DNA from: an uncultured Faecalibacterium sp.
GTDB lineage: Bacteria > Bacillota > Clostridia > Oscillospirales > Ruminococcaceae
NCBI GenBank assembly: GCA_900772565.1
Contig: CAAHET010000065.1
Span: 1-32,115 of the forward strand
Reading direction: 5' to 3'
Length of the DNA stretch: 32,115 nt
Each line of letters opens with the position of its first letter. The stretch's first letter is position 1. This document shows positions 15,747 through 25,078 of the stretch, in pieces. Both the position numbers and the translations under genes were made by a program. The notes under the pieces are model-generated. The model ran no database searches. It was not told the DNA's origin and saw only the letters and a program-made list of their open reading frames with translations.

Positions 15747-15751
15747 CTCTT

Positions 15752-16651
15752 TTATCTCTGGTTTTCCGCAAACAGTGCGCCCAGCTCCGGCAGGATATCA
15801 TGGGGCAGCATCCCGTACTCGCCGCGCTTTGCGGCGGCGCGGTCAGCGGCGGCACCGTGCAGGTATACCGCACAGGCGGCGGCTTCGTAGGCGTGCAGAC
15901 CGCAGGCCAGCAGTGCCGCAAGCATCCCAGCCAGCACATCCCCGCTGCCACCCCGGGCAAGCCCCGGGTTGCCGGTGGGGTTCACGCACACCCGCCCGTC
16001 CGGGCTTGCCACCACGGTGCGTGCACCCTTCAGCACCACCACGGCGTTCCACGCCTTGGCATACCGCAGGGCGATGCCCTCCCGGTCGGCTGCAAGCTCT
16101 GCCGCCGAAAGGCCGGTCAGGCGCGCCATCTCGCCGGGGTGCGGGGTGACTACCAGTTCCCCCGCCGGGTGCGGGAAGGGTTTGCCCTCTGCCAGCAGCT
16201 GGGCGGCGGCGTTCAGACCGTCTGCGTCCAGCACCGCAGCCCCGGCAAAGCCGGGCAGAAGCTGCTGCACCAGCGTGCGGGTCTCGGCGGCCCGGGCGGC
16301 GCTTTGCGCTGTGCCGCCAAGACCGGGGCCCAGCAGCAGCACGGTGGCCTTCTGCCGCCGGAGCAGCGGCACATTTTCCGGCGCAATGCCGCCCTGTGCG
16401 CCCTCCTTACAGGGGCACAGGCAGCACTCCGGCAGGCGGGTAACGGCGGCGCTGACCACCGGCTCCACACTGGCAAGGGTGACGATACCCGCCCCGGTGC
16501 GCAGTGCACCCTCGGCTGCCAGCAGGGCCGCGCCCCGGTAAAAGGCACTGCCCGCCACCGCCAGCACCCTGCCAAAGGTGCCCTTATGGCTGTCCCGGGC
16601 GCGGCGCGGGATGTTCTGCCAGACAAATTCTTCGGTAATTTCCACAGCCAT
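15752..16651 (-). CDS. nnrD: ADP-dependent (S)-NAD(P)H-hydrate dehydratase
   Basis: 299 residues, the stand-alone dehydratase size; the epimerase domain NnrE found fused in many bacteria is absent. It repairs hydrated NADH and NADPH using ADP. Ribokinase-like features: LLLGPGLGG (about 105-113), DADGLN (142-147), TPHPGEMARL (169-178), and the anion hole and base in GLARGGSGD (230-238). GGAGG lies seven bases before the ATG. Copies B and C of the intergenic repeat flank the gene, and a terminator follows directly. No epimerase partner is in the window. Confidence 0.95.
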   Translation of the reverse strand: MAVEITEEFVWQNIPRRARDSHKGTFGRVLAVAGSAFYRGAALLAAEGALRTGAGIVTLASVEPVVSAAVTRLPECCLCPCKEGAQGGIAPENVPLLRRQKATVLLLGPGLGGTAQSAARAAETRTLVQQLLPGFAGAAVLDADGLNAAAQLLAEGKPFPHPAGELVVTPHPGEMARLTGLSAAELAADREGIALRYAKAWNAVVVLKGARTVVASPDGRVCVNPTGNPGLARGGSGDVLAGMLAALLACGLHAYEAAACAVYLHGAAADRAAAKRGEYGMLPHDILPELGALFAENQR

Positions 16652-16668
16652 GGGTGCACCTCCAGAGA

Positions 16669-16757
16669 ACGATTAGAATGCCCTCCGCGTTGCTTTGGGC
16701 ATTTTCAGCGGAAAAGATATTTTAATTTCGGGCTAGCGGAACGCCTGCGGGCGTTCC
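16669..16757 (+). repeat. Intergenic pseudoknot-plus-hairpin repeat, copy B
   Basis: Core 16669-16713. Stem a AATGCCC (16677-16683) with GGGCATT (16697-16703), stem b TCCGC (16684-16688) with GCGGA (16708-16712), interleaved. After an AT-rich spacer comes an 8-bp hairpin (16738-16745 with 16750-16757) with loop TGCG. No T-run follows, unlike copies A and C. It fills the gap between nnrD and the GTPase-nuclease gene, in the opposite orientation to both. Confidence 0.75.
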
Positions 16758-16786
16758 ACTACCCCATTTTCACAAGGGGGCAGCCT

Positions 16787-19369
16787 TTACGCCTGCCCCT
16801 GCACGAGGGCGCGGATCTGTTTTTCCACGTTCTGCACTTCCTCGTGGAACATCCGGGCGGACACGCGCAGTGCGCCGTGACCAAGGATGATGACCTGCTC
16901 CATGCCGTCCGAGGTCGCCACGCGGACGCGGCGGCTTTTGCCAATTTCATGAGTGACCCGCTCGATAAACATATCGGCGGTCTCGGCTTCCTTGGTGTAG
17001 ACCACATGGATATTGTGGTACTGCTCGATGGCACCGGGGCTGCCGGGCACGCGGTAGGCATCGAACACCAGAATGAGCACGCACTTCTGATAGCCCTGAT
17101 AGTTGCACAGGATATCCATCAGCCGATGGCGGGCAGCGTCCAAGCTTTCCTTCGCCAGCGCGTTCAGCTCGTCCCACGCAAAGATGATGTTGTAGCCGTC
17201 CACCAGCAGATATTCCGGGGCAATCTCCCACTGTTCTGCGGCAAAATCCGGGCGTTCGGTCTTTTGCACCGGGCGGAACGCCGCCAGCGGGTCGCGCTTG
17301 ATGGGGCCGTAGGTGCGCTCAAAAATTTTAAGCAGCTCGGCATCCTCTTCCAGCGTGGCGCGGTAAGCCATGGCGCGGCGCTGGGGCGCAGCCTGCACCT
17401 CCGGGCGGGCAGGCTTTGTCTTGCCCCAGCCGCTTTCAACGTGCATATGGCTGCGCACCTCGCTCCACGGCACCACAAAGCCAGCACCATGGGCGCAGAA
17501 CACGGAATCTGCGGGGTTGTCCAAATCATGCTCCGGCTGGTAGCCGCTTTCTGCAATGACCTGCTGCGCGTTGTGGCAGGGGCGGTAGCCGTCCAGCGTC
17601 AGGCTCAGGTGTCCCCTGCCGCGGGTGTAGCTGACCACCTCCATGGGGTAGCTGCGCATGGTAGATACCGGCGCAAAGCCGGTCAGAGTGGCGGTCTCCG
17701 CGCCGCTTTCCGGCGGGTCGAAGCTGCCCTCCATGCGCTGGATATCGCTCATGGCGCGGCCAATGTTCTCCACCGGCACTTCCAGCCGGAAGGCATACCA
17801 CGGCTCTAACAGCTGGCTTTTTGCCAGCATCAGTCCCTGCCGCACGGCGCGGTAGGTGGCCTGCCGGAAATCACCGCCCTCGGTGTGCTTGAGGTGCGCT
17901 TTGCCGGTGAGCAGGGTGATCTTCACATCGGTCAGCGGTGCGCCGGTCAGAACGCCAAGGTGCTGCTTTTCTTCCAGATGGGTCAGCACCAGCCGCTGCC
18001 AGTTTTTGTCCAGAACCTCTTCCCGGCAGTCGGCGGCAAACTGCATCCCGCTGCCCCGGGGCAGCGGCTCCAGCAGCAGATGCACCTCGGCATAGTGGCG
18101 CAGCGGCTCGTAATGCCCTACGCCCTCCATGGGCTCGGTGATGGTCTCTTTATACAAAATGCCGCCCGGGCCAAAGGATACTTCCAGCCCAAACCGCTCC
18201 GCCAGCAGGCTGCGCAGCACTTCCAGCTGCACCTCGCCCATCAGCTGCACATGAATTTCGCCCAAGCTTTCGTTCCACACCACATGGAGCTGGGGCTCTT
18301 CCTCTTCCAGCCGGTGCAGTTTGCCCAGCGCGGCGTGCACATCCGCGCCCTCCGGCAGCAATACCTGATAGCTGAGCACCGGCTCCAGCACCGGCACATC
18401 GCTGTCCCGCTCTGCCCCAAGCCCGGTGCCGGGCTTTGCATGGGTCAGGCCGGTCACAGCGCACACCTGTCCCGGGCCAATGGCCTCGGTCAGGGTATAC
18501 TTTGCGCCGGAATACAGCCGCAGCTGGTTCGCCTTTTCTGCCCACGGCTCGCCGTCCGCTTCGCCGGTGAGCAGAGCCTTTACCTTCAGTTCTCCGCCGG
18601 TGACCCGCAGCCATGTCAGGCGGGTGCCCTGCTCGTCCTGCGATACCTTAAATACCCTTGCGCCAAAGGCGTGCAGCGCCGGGGCTGGGCGGGTGTAACG
18701 GTCCAGCCCGTCCAGAAGTGCATCCACCCCGTCCAGCCGCAGCGCCGCCCCGAACCAGCACGGAAAAACGTGCCGCCGGGCTACTGCGGGGATGATGTCT
18801 GAATCGGTCAAAGTGCCTGCATCCAGCATTTTCTCCATCAGCTGCTCATCGCACAGCGCCAGCGCTTCGTTGCGGGCGGCAGGCCCTGCACCAAAATCCA
18901 CAAAGCCCTCACCAAGGCGGTGGTTCAGCTGAGTGAGCAACTGCTCCCGGGTCATACCGGGCAGGTCCATTTTATTCACGAACACAAAGGTGGGCACATG
19001 GTAGCGCCGCAGCAGCCGCCACAGCGTTTCGGTATGGCTCTGCACACCGTCTGTTCCGCTGACCACCAGCACGGCATAGTCCAGAACCTGCAAGGTGCGC
19101 TCGGTCTCGGTGGAAAAATCCACATGGCCGGGGGTATCCAGCAGGGTGATGGCGGTATTGCCCGCCGTAAGCAGCGCCTGCTTGGAAAAGATGGTGATGC
19201 CGCGCGCTTTTTCCAAGCTGTCGGTATCCAGAAAGGCGTCTCCGTGGTCCACCCGCCCCAGCTTGCGGATGGCACCGGCGCGGTAGAGCATGGCCTCGGA
19301 GAGGGTGGTCTTGCCGGAGTCCACATGGGCCAGAATGCCCAGTACGATTTGTTTTTGCGTTGTTTCCAT
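16787..19369 (-). CDS. EF-G/TetM-like ribosomal GTPase fused to a YacP/Rae1-type NYN nuclease
   Basis: 860 residues, about 220 longer than Tet(M). The N-terminus is a translational GTPase: G1 AHVDSGKT (14-21), G2 RGITI (56-60), G3 DTPGH (78-82), G4 NKMD (132-135). EF-G-type domains II-V follow to about 690, closest by eye to the TetM/ribosome-protection branch. After a linker, residues 719-860 are an NYN/PIN-like domain: LLVDGYN (D724), VFDAYRV (D770), TADMFIE (D799) and ATSDGMEQ (D821), acidic positions suited to metal-dependent RNA cleavage. In Bacillus this domain alone is Rae1, an A-site mRNA endonuclease. AGGAG lies 6 bases before the ATG. Fusion suggests GTPase-directed delivery of the nuclease; tetracycline resistance is possible but unproven. 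Confidence 0.9.
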   Translation of the reverse strand: METTQKQIVLGILAHVDSGKTTLSEAMLYRAGAIRKLGRVDHGDAFLDTDSLEKARGITIFSKQALLTAGNTAITLLDTPGHVDFSTETERTLQVLDYAVLVVSGTDGVQSHTETLWRLLRRYHVPTFVFVNKMDLPGMTREQLLTQLNHRLGEGFVDFGAGPAARNEALALCDEQLMEKMLDAGTLTDSDIIPAVARRHVFPCWFGAALRLDGVDALLDGLDRYTRPAPALHAFGARVFKVSQDEQGTRLTWLRVTGGELKVKALLTGEADGEPWAEKANQLRLYSGAKYTLTEAIGPGQVCAVTGLTHAKPGTGLGAERDSDVPVLEPVLSYQVLLPEGADVHAALGKLHRLEEEEPQLHVVWNESLGEIHVQLMGEVQLEVLRSLLAERFGLEVSFGPGGILYKETITEPMEGVGHYEPLRHYAEVHLLLEPLPRGSGMQFAADCREEVLDKNWQRLVLTHLEEKQHLGVLTGAPLTDVKITLLTGKAHLKHTEGGDFRQATYRAVRQGLMLAKSQLLEPWYAFRLEVPVENIGRAMSDIQRMEGSFDPPESGAETATLTGFAPVSTMRSYPMEVVSYTRGRGHLSLTLDGYRPCHNAQQVIAESGYQPEHDLDNPADSVFCAHGAGFVVPWSEVRSHMHVESGWGKTKPARPEVQAAPQRRAMAYRATLEEDAELLKIFERTYGPIKRDPLAAFRPVQKTERPDFAAEQWEIAPEYLLVDGYNIIFAWDELNALAKESLDAARHRLMDILCNYQGYQKCVLILVFDAYRVPGSPGAIEQYHNIHVVYTKEAETADMFIERVTHEIGKSRRVRVATSDGMEQVIILGHGALRVSARMFHEEVQNVEKQIRALVQGQA

Positions 19370-19384
19370 GCACTGCTCCTACAG

Positions 19385-19433
19385 GAAGCTGCTTTCGTAA
19401 GCAGCTTCTAAAAATAATTTCCTGTTTATTGTA
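19385..19433 (-). promoter_or_regulatory. Promoter -10 and leader hairpin of the GTPase-nuclease gene
   Basis: Minus strand TACAAT (19428-19433) with a weak -35 (TTTCTT, 17-base spacing). The leader of about 50 bases is almost filled by a perfect 10-bp hairpin (19385-19394 with 19399-19408, 4-base loop) that ends 8 bases before the AGGAG. Leader attenuation is known for tet(M)-type genes; whether it acts here is unknown. Confidence 0.5.
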
Positions 19434-19481
19434 ACACGCTTTGGAGGGAAAAGAAAGTTTTCCGGCGCAAATCCCGCAGGC

Positions 19482-19519
19482 AAAAAGCAGCACCGGACAG
19501 AACGCGGTCTGCCCGGTGC
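19482..19519 (-). terminator. Terminator of the U32-like gene
   Basis: On the minus strand GCACCGG pairs with CCGGTGC, extended by CAGA/TCTG past a mismatch, and is followed by TGCTTTTTG. It begins 8 bases after the stop codon at 19527. Confidence 0.8.
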
Positions 19520-19526
19520 AATTTTC

Positions 19527-20432
19527 TTAAAAAAGATCCAGCATATTGTCCAGATAAATTGCCTCCCGCACCTGCAGCTGGTATTCCGGTTTTGTCATGT
19601 AGTAAAGCAGAAATTCCAGCACCAGTGCGCTGCCAAGTCCCCTGCCCTCTATTTTAAAGTGGGAAAAACCTGCGGGCAGATACCGCTGCCGGATGTCCTC
19701 CACCCCGATGAACCCGGGGCTGCGCATCGCCTTGGAAAAGCGGTAGCCCCCGGCGGCATCCGGGGCGGCGCAGCGGTGGTCCGGGCAGTCCTCGCCCAGA
19801 TTCTGACGGCTGACCGTCTCGTAGCAGCGCTTGCGCTCGGTACAGCCGAACCAGCAGCACTCGTTGCACAAAAACTCCACCTTCGCCTTTTGCTCCGGCG
19901 GCAGGGTGCGCAGCTGTTCCAGTGTCGGGTTCAGCCGAAAATCCGGCACCACATACCGGAACTGCGGCTTTTCCAGTTCCTGCCGCAGCTGCGCAAACTC
20001 GGTGAGCACCTTGGTGGTGGAAGATACCAAATACAGCTCCGGCCAGCACTGCCGCAGATAGTCCGCCAGCAAATCGGAATGGACGATGACGCCGTTTGGC
20101 ACACTGCCGCCTTTTGCAAACTGCTCACACAGGGCATTGCACTGCGGGTCGGCAAGGTGCTGGGCCCGCAGCAGGGAGTTGCTGAAGGTCAGCCGCCCGG
20201 AGATGCCGTATTCCCGCAGCAGCGCCAGCACCTCGCGCGCAGCTGCCTCACCGCAGGAGATGCGTCCCCCGCCCCAGATGCAGCCCGCCGGTGCGCCGTA
20301 GATAGAGCCGATAGCGCACCAATCGTAAAAATATTCCCGGTGCTTCCGGTACAGCGGCAAAAACCGGCGGTACAACTCGTAAAACTCGAACAGTCCGGGC
20401 AGATGATAACAGGCAGCTGCGGGCTTTTCCAT
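19527..20432 (-). CDS. U32-peptidase-like barrel protein with cysteine cluster
   Basis: 301 residues. I see no exact family, but two features recall U32 proteins: the strand HFKIEGR (258-264), a U32 hallmark, and a cysteine group CNECCWFGCTERKRC (C189, C192, C193, C197, C203) that could hold an Fe-S cluster or zinc. Alternating strands and helices (SNSLLRAQHL, GVIVHSDLL, YLVSSTTKVL) suggest a TIM barrel. U32 relatives include tRNA and quinone hydroxylases that use Fe-S clusters. I start at the ATG at 20432 behind AAAGGA; the open frame continues upstream through a terminator and into the next gene. It is the last gene of the activase group, which favours an Fe-S role over proteolysis. Confidence 0.7.
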   Translation of the reverse strand: MEKPAAACYHLPGLFEFYELYRRFLPLYRKHREYFYDWCAIGSIYGAPAGCIWGGGRISCGEAAAREVLALLREYGISGRLTFSNSLLRAQHLADPQCNALCEQFAKGGSVPNGVIVHSDLLADYLRQCWPELYLVSSTTKVLTEFAQLRQELEKPQFRYVVPDFRLNPTLEQLRTLPPEQKAKVEFLCNECCWFGCTERKRCYETVSRQNLGEDCPDHRCAAPDAAGGYRFSKAMRSPGFIGVEDIRQRYLPAGFSHFKIEGRGLGSALVLEFLLYYMTKPEYQLQVREAIYLDNMLDLF

Positions 20433-20449
20433 GGCGGTTCCTTTCCTGC

Positions 20450-20491
20450 AAAAAGGGAGCTGCTGCGTAAAAATGCCGTGCAGCGGCTCCC
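20450..20491 (-). terminator. Terminator-like hairpin just before the U32-like gene
   Basis: Minus strand GGGAGC-C-GCTGC pairs with GCAGC-A-GCTCCC, followed by TTTTT, ending only 18 bases before the ATG at 20432. I see no promoter in between, so the U32-like gene must be reached by read-through. Confidence 0.7.
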
Positions 20492-20515
20492 CTGTTTTTA
20501 TCGTATTCGCTTTTA

Positions 20516-21832
<1,317 letters not shown>

Positions 21833-21858
21833 AGGTTCCTCCTATGTTGCTCTAAACA

Positions 21859-21910
21859 AGATAGTCCCCGCAAAGACTTCCCCCGGCGGGGGAAGTCTTT
21901 CAGCCTATCT
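21859..21910. other. Long inverted repeat between activase and dehydratase-like genes
   Basis: Inner perfect 13-bp stem (21872-21884 with 21888-21900, 3-base loop) inside outer arms AGATAG (21859-21864) and CTATCT (21905-21910). There is no U-run beyond the stem, so it is likelier to set the ratio of the two proteins by mRNA stability than to terminate fully. Confidence 0.6.
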
Positions 21911-21921
21911 CAAAGTTTCTT

Positions 21922-24861
21922 TTACTCTGCCTTTTCTGCGGCGGCTTCGTCCCGCTCGTCCAATGCGGCAAACAGGCTGCGCAGACGGATGTTCACGGCA
22001 CCGAGGTTTGTGATCTCGTCGATCTTCAGCTGGGTATACAACTTATTGCCACGCTGCAAAATCTCGCGGGTCTCGTCGGTGGTAATGGCATCCACACCGC
22101 AGCCGAAGGACACCAGCTGCACCAGATCCATATCCTCCTGGGTGGTGCAATACTTGGCGGCGGCATACAGGCGGCTGTGGTAGGTCCACTGGTTCAGCAC
22201 GCTGGTGGGGAACTTCTGCACCCGGTTAGAGATGCTGTCCTCGGTGACCACCGCAGCCCCGTGGCGGGTGATCAGGTGGTCGATGCCGTGGTTGACCTCC
22301 GGGTCCACATGGTAGGGACGGCCTGCCAGCACGATGATGCGCTTGCCCTGACGGCGTGCCTCGTCGATGATCTCGCTGCCCTTTACCCGGATCTTTGCCA
22401 TGTGTGCTTCATACTCCGCGTAGGCAGCATCGGCTGCGGCCTGCACCTCCCGCTCGGAGATGCCGCCAAAGTACTTAGGCAGCACCTCCTTTGCCATCTT
22501 GTGCACAAAGTCCTTGGGACGGTGGATGCCTACATAATCATAGATGAACTTTTTACCTTCCAGCTCCGGGCAGTTGCCTGCCAGAACCTCCGGGTAGTAG
22601 GCCACCACCGGGCAGTTATAATGGTTATCGCCCAAGCCCTCGTCCACGTTGTAGGTCAGGCAAGGGTAGAAGATGGCGTCCAGCTGCATCTGGCTCAGCG
22701 CCTTGATGTGGCCGTGGCTCAGCTTTGCCGGGAAACAGGCAGTATCGCTGGGGATGGTAGCCTGTCCGGCCAGATACAGCCCGCGGGTGGACACCGGACT
22801 GGTGTGCACCGCAAAGCCAAGGCTCGTCCAGAAGGCGTACCAGAAGGGCAGCAGCTCGTAGAAGCCCAGACACAGCGGGATGCCGATGGAGCCGCGCTTG
22901 CCGGGCACAGGCTTGTAGCTGGCCAGCAGCTGCTGCTTGTAGGCGTACAGGTTCAGGCTGTTGTCCTCGCTTTTGCCTGTAACAGGCTTATCGCAGCGGT
23001 TGCCGGAGATGAACTTGCGGCCATCGGCAAAGGTGTTGACGGTCAGCTGGCAATGGTTGCCGCAGCCGCCGCACTTGACGCTGACCACCTGCTGTGCAAA
23101 GCTTTCCAGTTCCTGTTCGTCCATCATGGCAGAGGTAGTCTGGTTGTTTTTATGGCTCTGGCGCAGGCCGTACAAAGCAGCACCGTAAGCGCCCATCAAG
23201 CCGGCAATGTCCGGCCGGATGACCTCCACGCCCATCTCCTTTTCAAAGGCGCGGAGCACAGCTTCATTATAGAAAGTACCGCCCTGCACCACGATCTTGC
23301 GGCCCAGTTCTTCCGGGCTGGAAGCGCGGATCACCTTGTACAGCGCGTTCTTAACCACGCTGATGGACAGACCTGCGGAGATATTTTCAATGCTGGCACC
23401 GTCCTTCTGTGCCTGCTTGACCGAGCTGTTCATGAACACGGTGCAGCGGCTGCCCAAGTCCACCGGGCGGTCTGCGAACAGACCCAGCGCGGCAAACTCC
23501 TTGACGTCGTAGCCCAGCGCCTGCGCAAAGGTCTGCAAAAAGCTGCCGCAGCCGGAGGAGCAGGCTTCGTTCAGGAAGATGTTGCTGATGGCGCCATCCT
23601 CGATCTTGAAGCACTTCATGTCCTGCCCGCCGATATCAATAATGAAATCCACGTCCGGCATAAAGTACTTGGCAGCGGTAAAATGCGCCACCGTTTCCAC
23701 CAGACCGTAATCGCAGCGGAAGGCGTTCTTTACCAGTTCTTCGCCGTAGCCGGTGGTGGTGACGCTTGCCACCTGCAGCCCCGGGTGCTCCTTATAGATC
23801 TTGAGCAGCTGTTCCCGGATGAGGGGCAGCGGGTTGCCGAGGTTGGGCTGATAGTTGGTGTACAGGATCTGGCTCTTTTCGTCCACCACCACCAGCTTGA
23901 CGGTGGTAGAGCCGGAGTCGATGCCGATATGCACCGGCCCACAGTGAGCACCAAAGGCCACGCGGGGCACGCTGTGGGACATATGCCGTGCATGGAAGGT
24001 CTCGTACTCCTCCTTGCTGGCAAACAGCGGCGGCTCGCTGGCATAGGTAGCGGTAGCAGCGTACTTATCCAGCGCAGTGGCTACCTCGGTGAGCACAAAT
24101 TCCTTATCGGCATATAGGGCAGCGCCCAGCGCCACATACAGCAGGCTGTTTTCCGGGCAGGTGCCGGTCACGTTCAGCGCTTCGTCAAAGCTCTTGCGCA
24201 GCACGGTGCTGAAGGTGAGCGGGCCGCCCAGATAAAGGATGTTGCCCTTGATGGGGCGTCCCTGTGCCAGACCGGCGATGGTCTGGTTGACCACCGCCTT
24301 ATAGATGCTGGCGGCGATATCCTCGGTGCGGGCACCCTGATTGATCAGGGGCTGCACATCGCTTTTGGCAAACACGCCGCAGCGGGAAGCGATGGTATAG
24401 GTGCGCTGCGCCTGTTCGGCTGCCTTGTTCATCTCCTCAGCGCTCATCTTCAGCAGGGTAGCCATCTGGTCGATGAAAGCACCGGTGCCGCCGGCACAGC
24501 TGCCGTTCATGCGCACCTCGGTGCCGTTGGTCAAAAACAGGATCTTGGCATCCTCGCCGCCCAGCTCGATGACGCAATCGGTCTGGGGCATAAAGCGCTT
24601 GACCGCCACGCGTGTGGAGAACACCTCCTGCACAAAGGGCACACCGCAGCTGTCGGCTAAGCCCATACCGGCAGAACCGGAGATGCTGAGCAGCGCCTTG
24701 CTGCCATGCAGCTGCTCGGCATCAATGCGCCGCAGCAGCTCCTGCGCCTTTTCCAGAATATGACTATAATGTCGTTCGTATGTAGAATACAGCAGTTCAT
24801 CATGCTCGCCCAGCACCACACATTTAATGGTGGTGCTGCCGATGTCAAGACCTACTCTCAC
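21922..24861 (-). CDS. Double BcrAD-type Fe-S activase with DUF2229 domain
   Basis: 979 residues. Two ASKHA ATPase domains: residues 2-252 (VGLDIGSTT, IELGGEDAK, C122 and C161) and 311-566 (IGIDSGSTT, DIGGQDMK, C434 and C473). The two cysteines are 39 apart in each, the spacing of the 4Fe-4S ligands in HgdC-type activases. A CGGCGNHC motif (597-604) and a DUF2229 region (about 656-880) follow; the end (LVSFGCGVDAITTDE, 915-931) resembles the C-terminus of HgdB proteins. It should use ATP to push a low-potential electron onto the cluster of its partner, probably the next gene. The start is GTG at 24861 behind TAGGAGG; the frame is open for 28 more codons but these lie in a folded leader. Confidence 0.9.
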   Translation of the reverse strand: MRVGLDIGSTTIKCVVLGEHDELLYSTYERHYSHILEKAQELLRRIDAEQLHGSKALLSISGSAGMGLADSCGVPFVQEVFSTRVAVKRFMPQTDCVIELGGEDAKILFLTNGTEVRMNGSCAGGTGAFIDQMATLLKMSAEEMNKAAEQAQRTYTIASRCGVFAKSDVQPLINQGARTEDIAASIYKAVVNQTIAGLAQGRPIKGNILYLGGPLTFSTVLRKSFDEALNVTGTCPENSLLYVALGAALYADKEFVLTEVATALDKYAATATYASEPPLFASKEEYETFHARHMSHSVPRVAFGAHCGPVHIGIDSGSTTVKLVVVDEKSQILYTNYQPNLGNPLPLIREQLLKIYKEHPGLQVASVTTTGYGEELVKNAFRCDYGLVETVAHFTAAKYFMPDVDFIIDIGGQDMKCFKIEDGAISNIFLNEACSSGCGSFLQTFAQALGYDVKEFAALGLFADRPVDLGSRCTVFMNSSVKQAQKDGASIENISAGLSISVVKNALYKVIRASSPEELGRKIVVQGGTFYNEAVLRAFEKEMGVEVIRPDIAGLMGAYGAALYGLRQSHKNNQTTSAMMDEQELESFAQQVVSVKCGGCGNHCQLTVNTFADGRKFISGNRCDKPVTGKSEDNSLNLYAYKQQLLASYKPVPGKRGSIGIPLCLGFYELLPFWYAFWTSLGFAVHTSPVSTRGLYLAGQATIPSDTACFPAKLSHGHIKALSQMQLDAIFYPCLTYNVDEGLGDNHYNCPVVAYYPEVLAGNCPELEGKKFIYDYVGIHRPKDFVHKMAKEVLPKYFGGISEREVQAAADAAYAEYEAHMAKIRVKGSEIIDEARRQGKRIIVLAGRPYHVDPEVNHGIDHLITRHGAAVVTEDSISNRVQKFPTSVLNQWTYHSRLYAAAKYCTTQEDMDLVQLVSFGCGVDAITTDETREILQRGNKLYTQLKIDEITNLGAVNIRLRSLFAALDERDEAAAEKAE

Positions 24862-25043
24862 CTTGTTTTCCCTCCTAAGGACAAATAACCGGAGCATAGC
24901 GCCCCGGCTGCCATGGCAAACAGCCGTTATGCGGCAAAGACCCATAACGGCAGCTTTCTCTTTTTAGCAGCCCGCATCGCCCATCTACGCTGTTTTTAGG
25001 CAGCGAGCACAGCAAAAAATGCAGCAAATGCGTTTTTGCATAC
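24862..25043 (-). other. Long structured 5' leader of the activase gene
   Basis: About 180 nt between the predicted transcription start and the GTG. In transcript order it has a U-rich part with CAGC/GCTG pairing, then GCCGTTATG paired with CATAACGGC (9 bp), then GGCTG with CAGCC, then CCGGGGC with GCTCCGG (7 bp), and finally the Shine-Dalgarno. I do not recognise a known riboswitch. Nothing else is seen in this gap apart from the promoter and the terminator at 25166. Confidence 0.5.
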
Positions 25044-25049
25044 ACTACT

Positions 25050-25078
25050 ATTATAATCCAATCGCGGGCGGCATTCAA
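25050..25078 (-). promoter_or_regulatory. Promoter of the activase operon
   Basis: Minus strand TTGAAT (25073-25078), 17 bases, TATAAT (25050-25055); transcription start near 25043. Confidence 0.8.

Noticed and set aside
16787..19369. Calling the GTPase a tetracycline resistance gene
   Set aside because: It is related to ribosomal protection proteins, but the fused nuclease and lack of mobile context make resistance only one possibility.
24862..24945. N-terminal extension of the activase from an ATG at 24945
   Set aside because: The extension lies in the folded leader, lacks a proper ribosome-binding site, and the GTG at 24861 has TAGGAGG and begins the conserved VGLDIGSTT.
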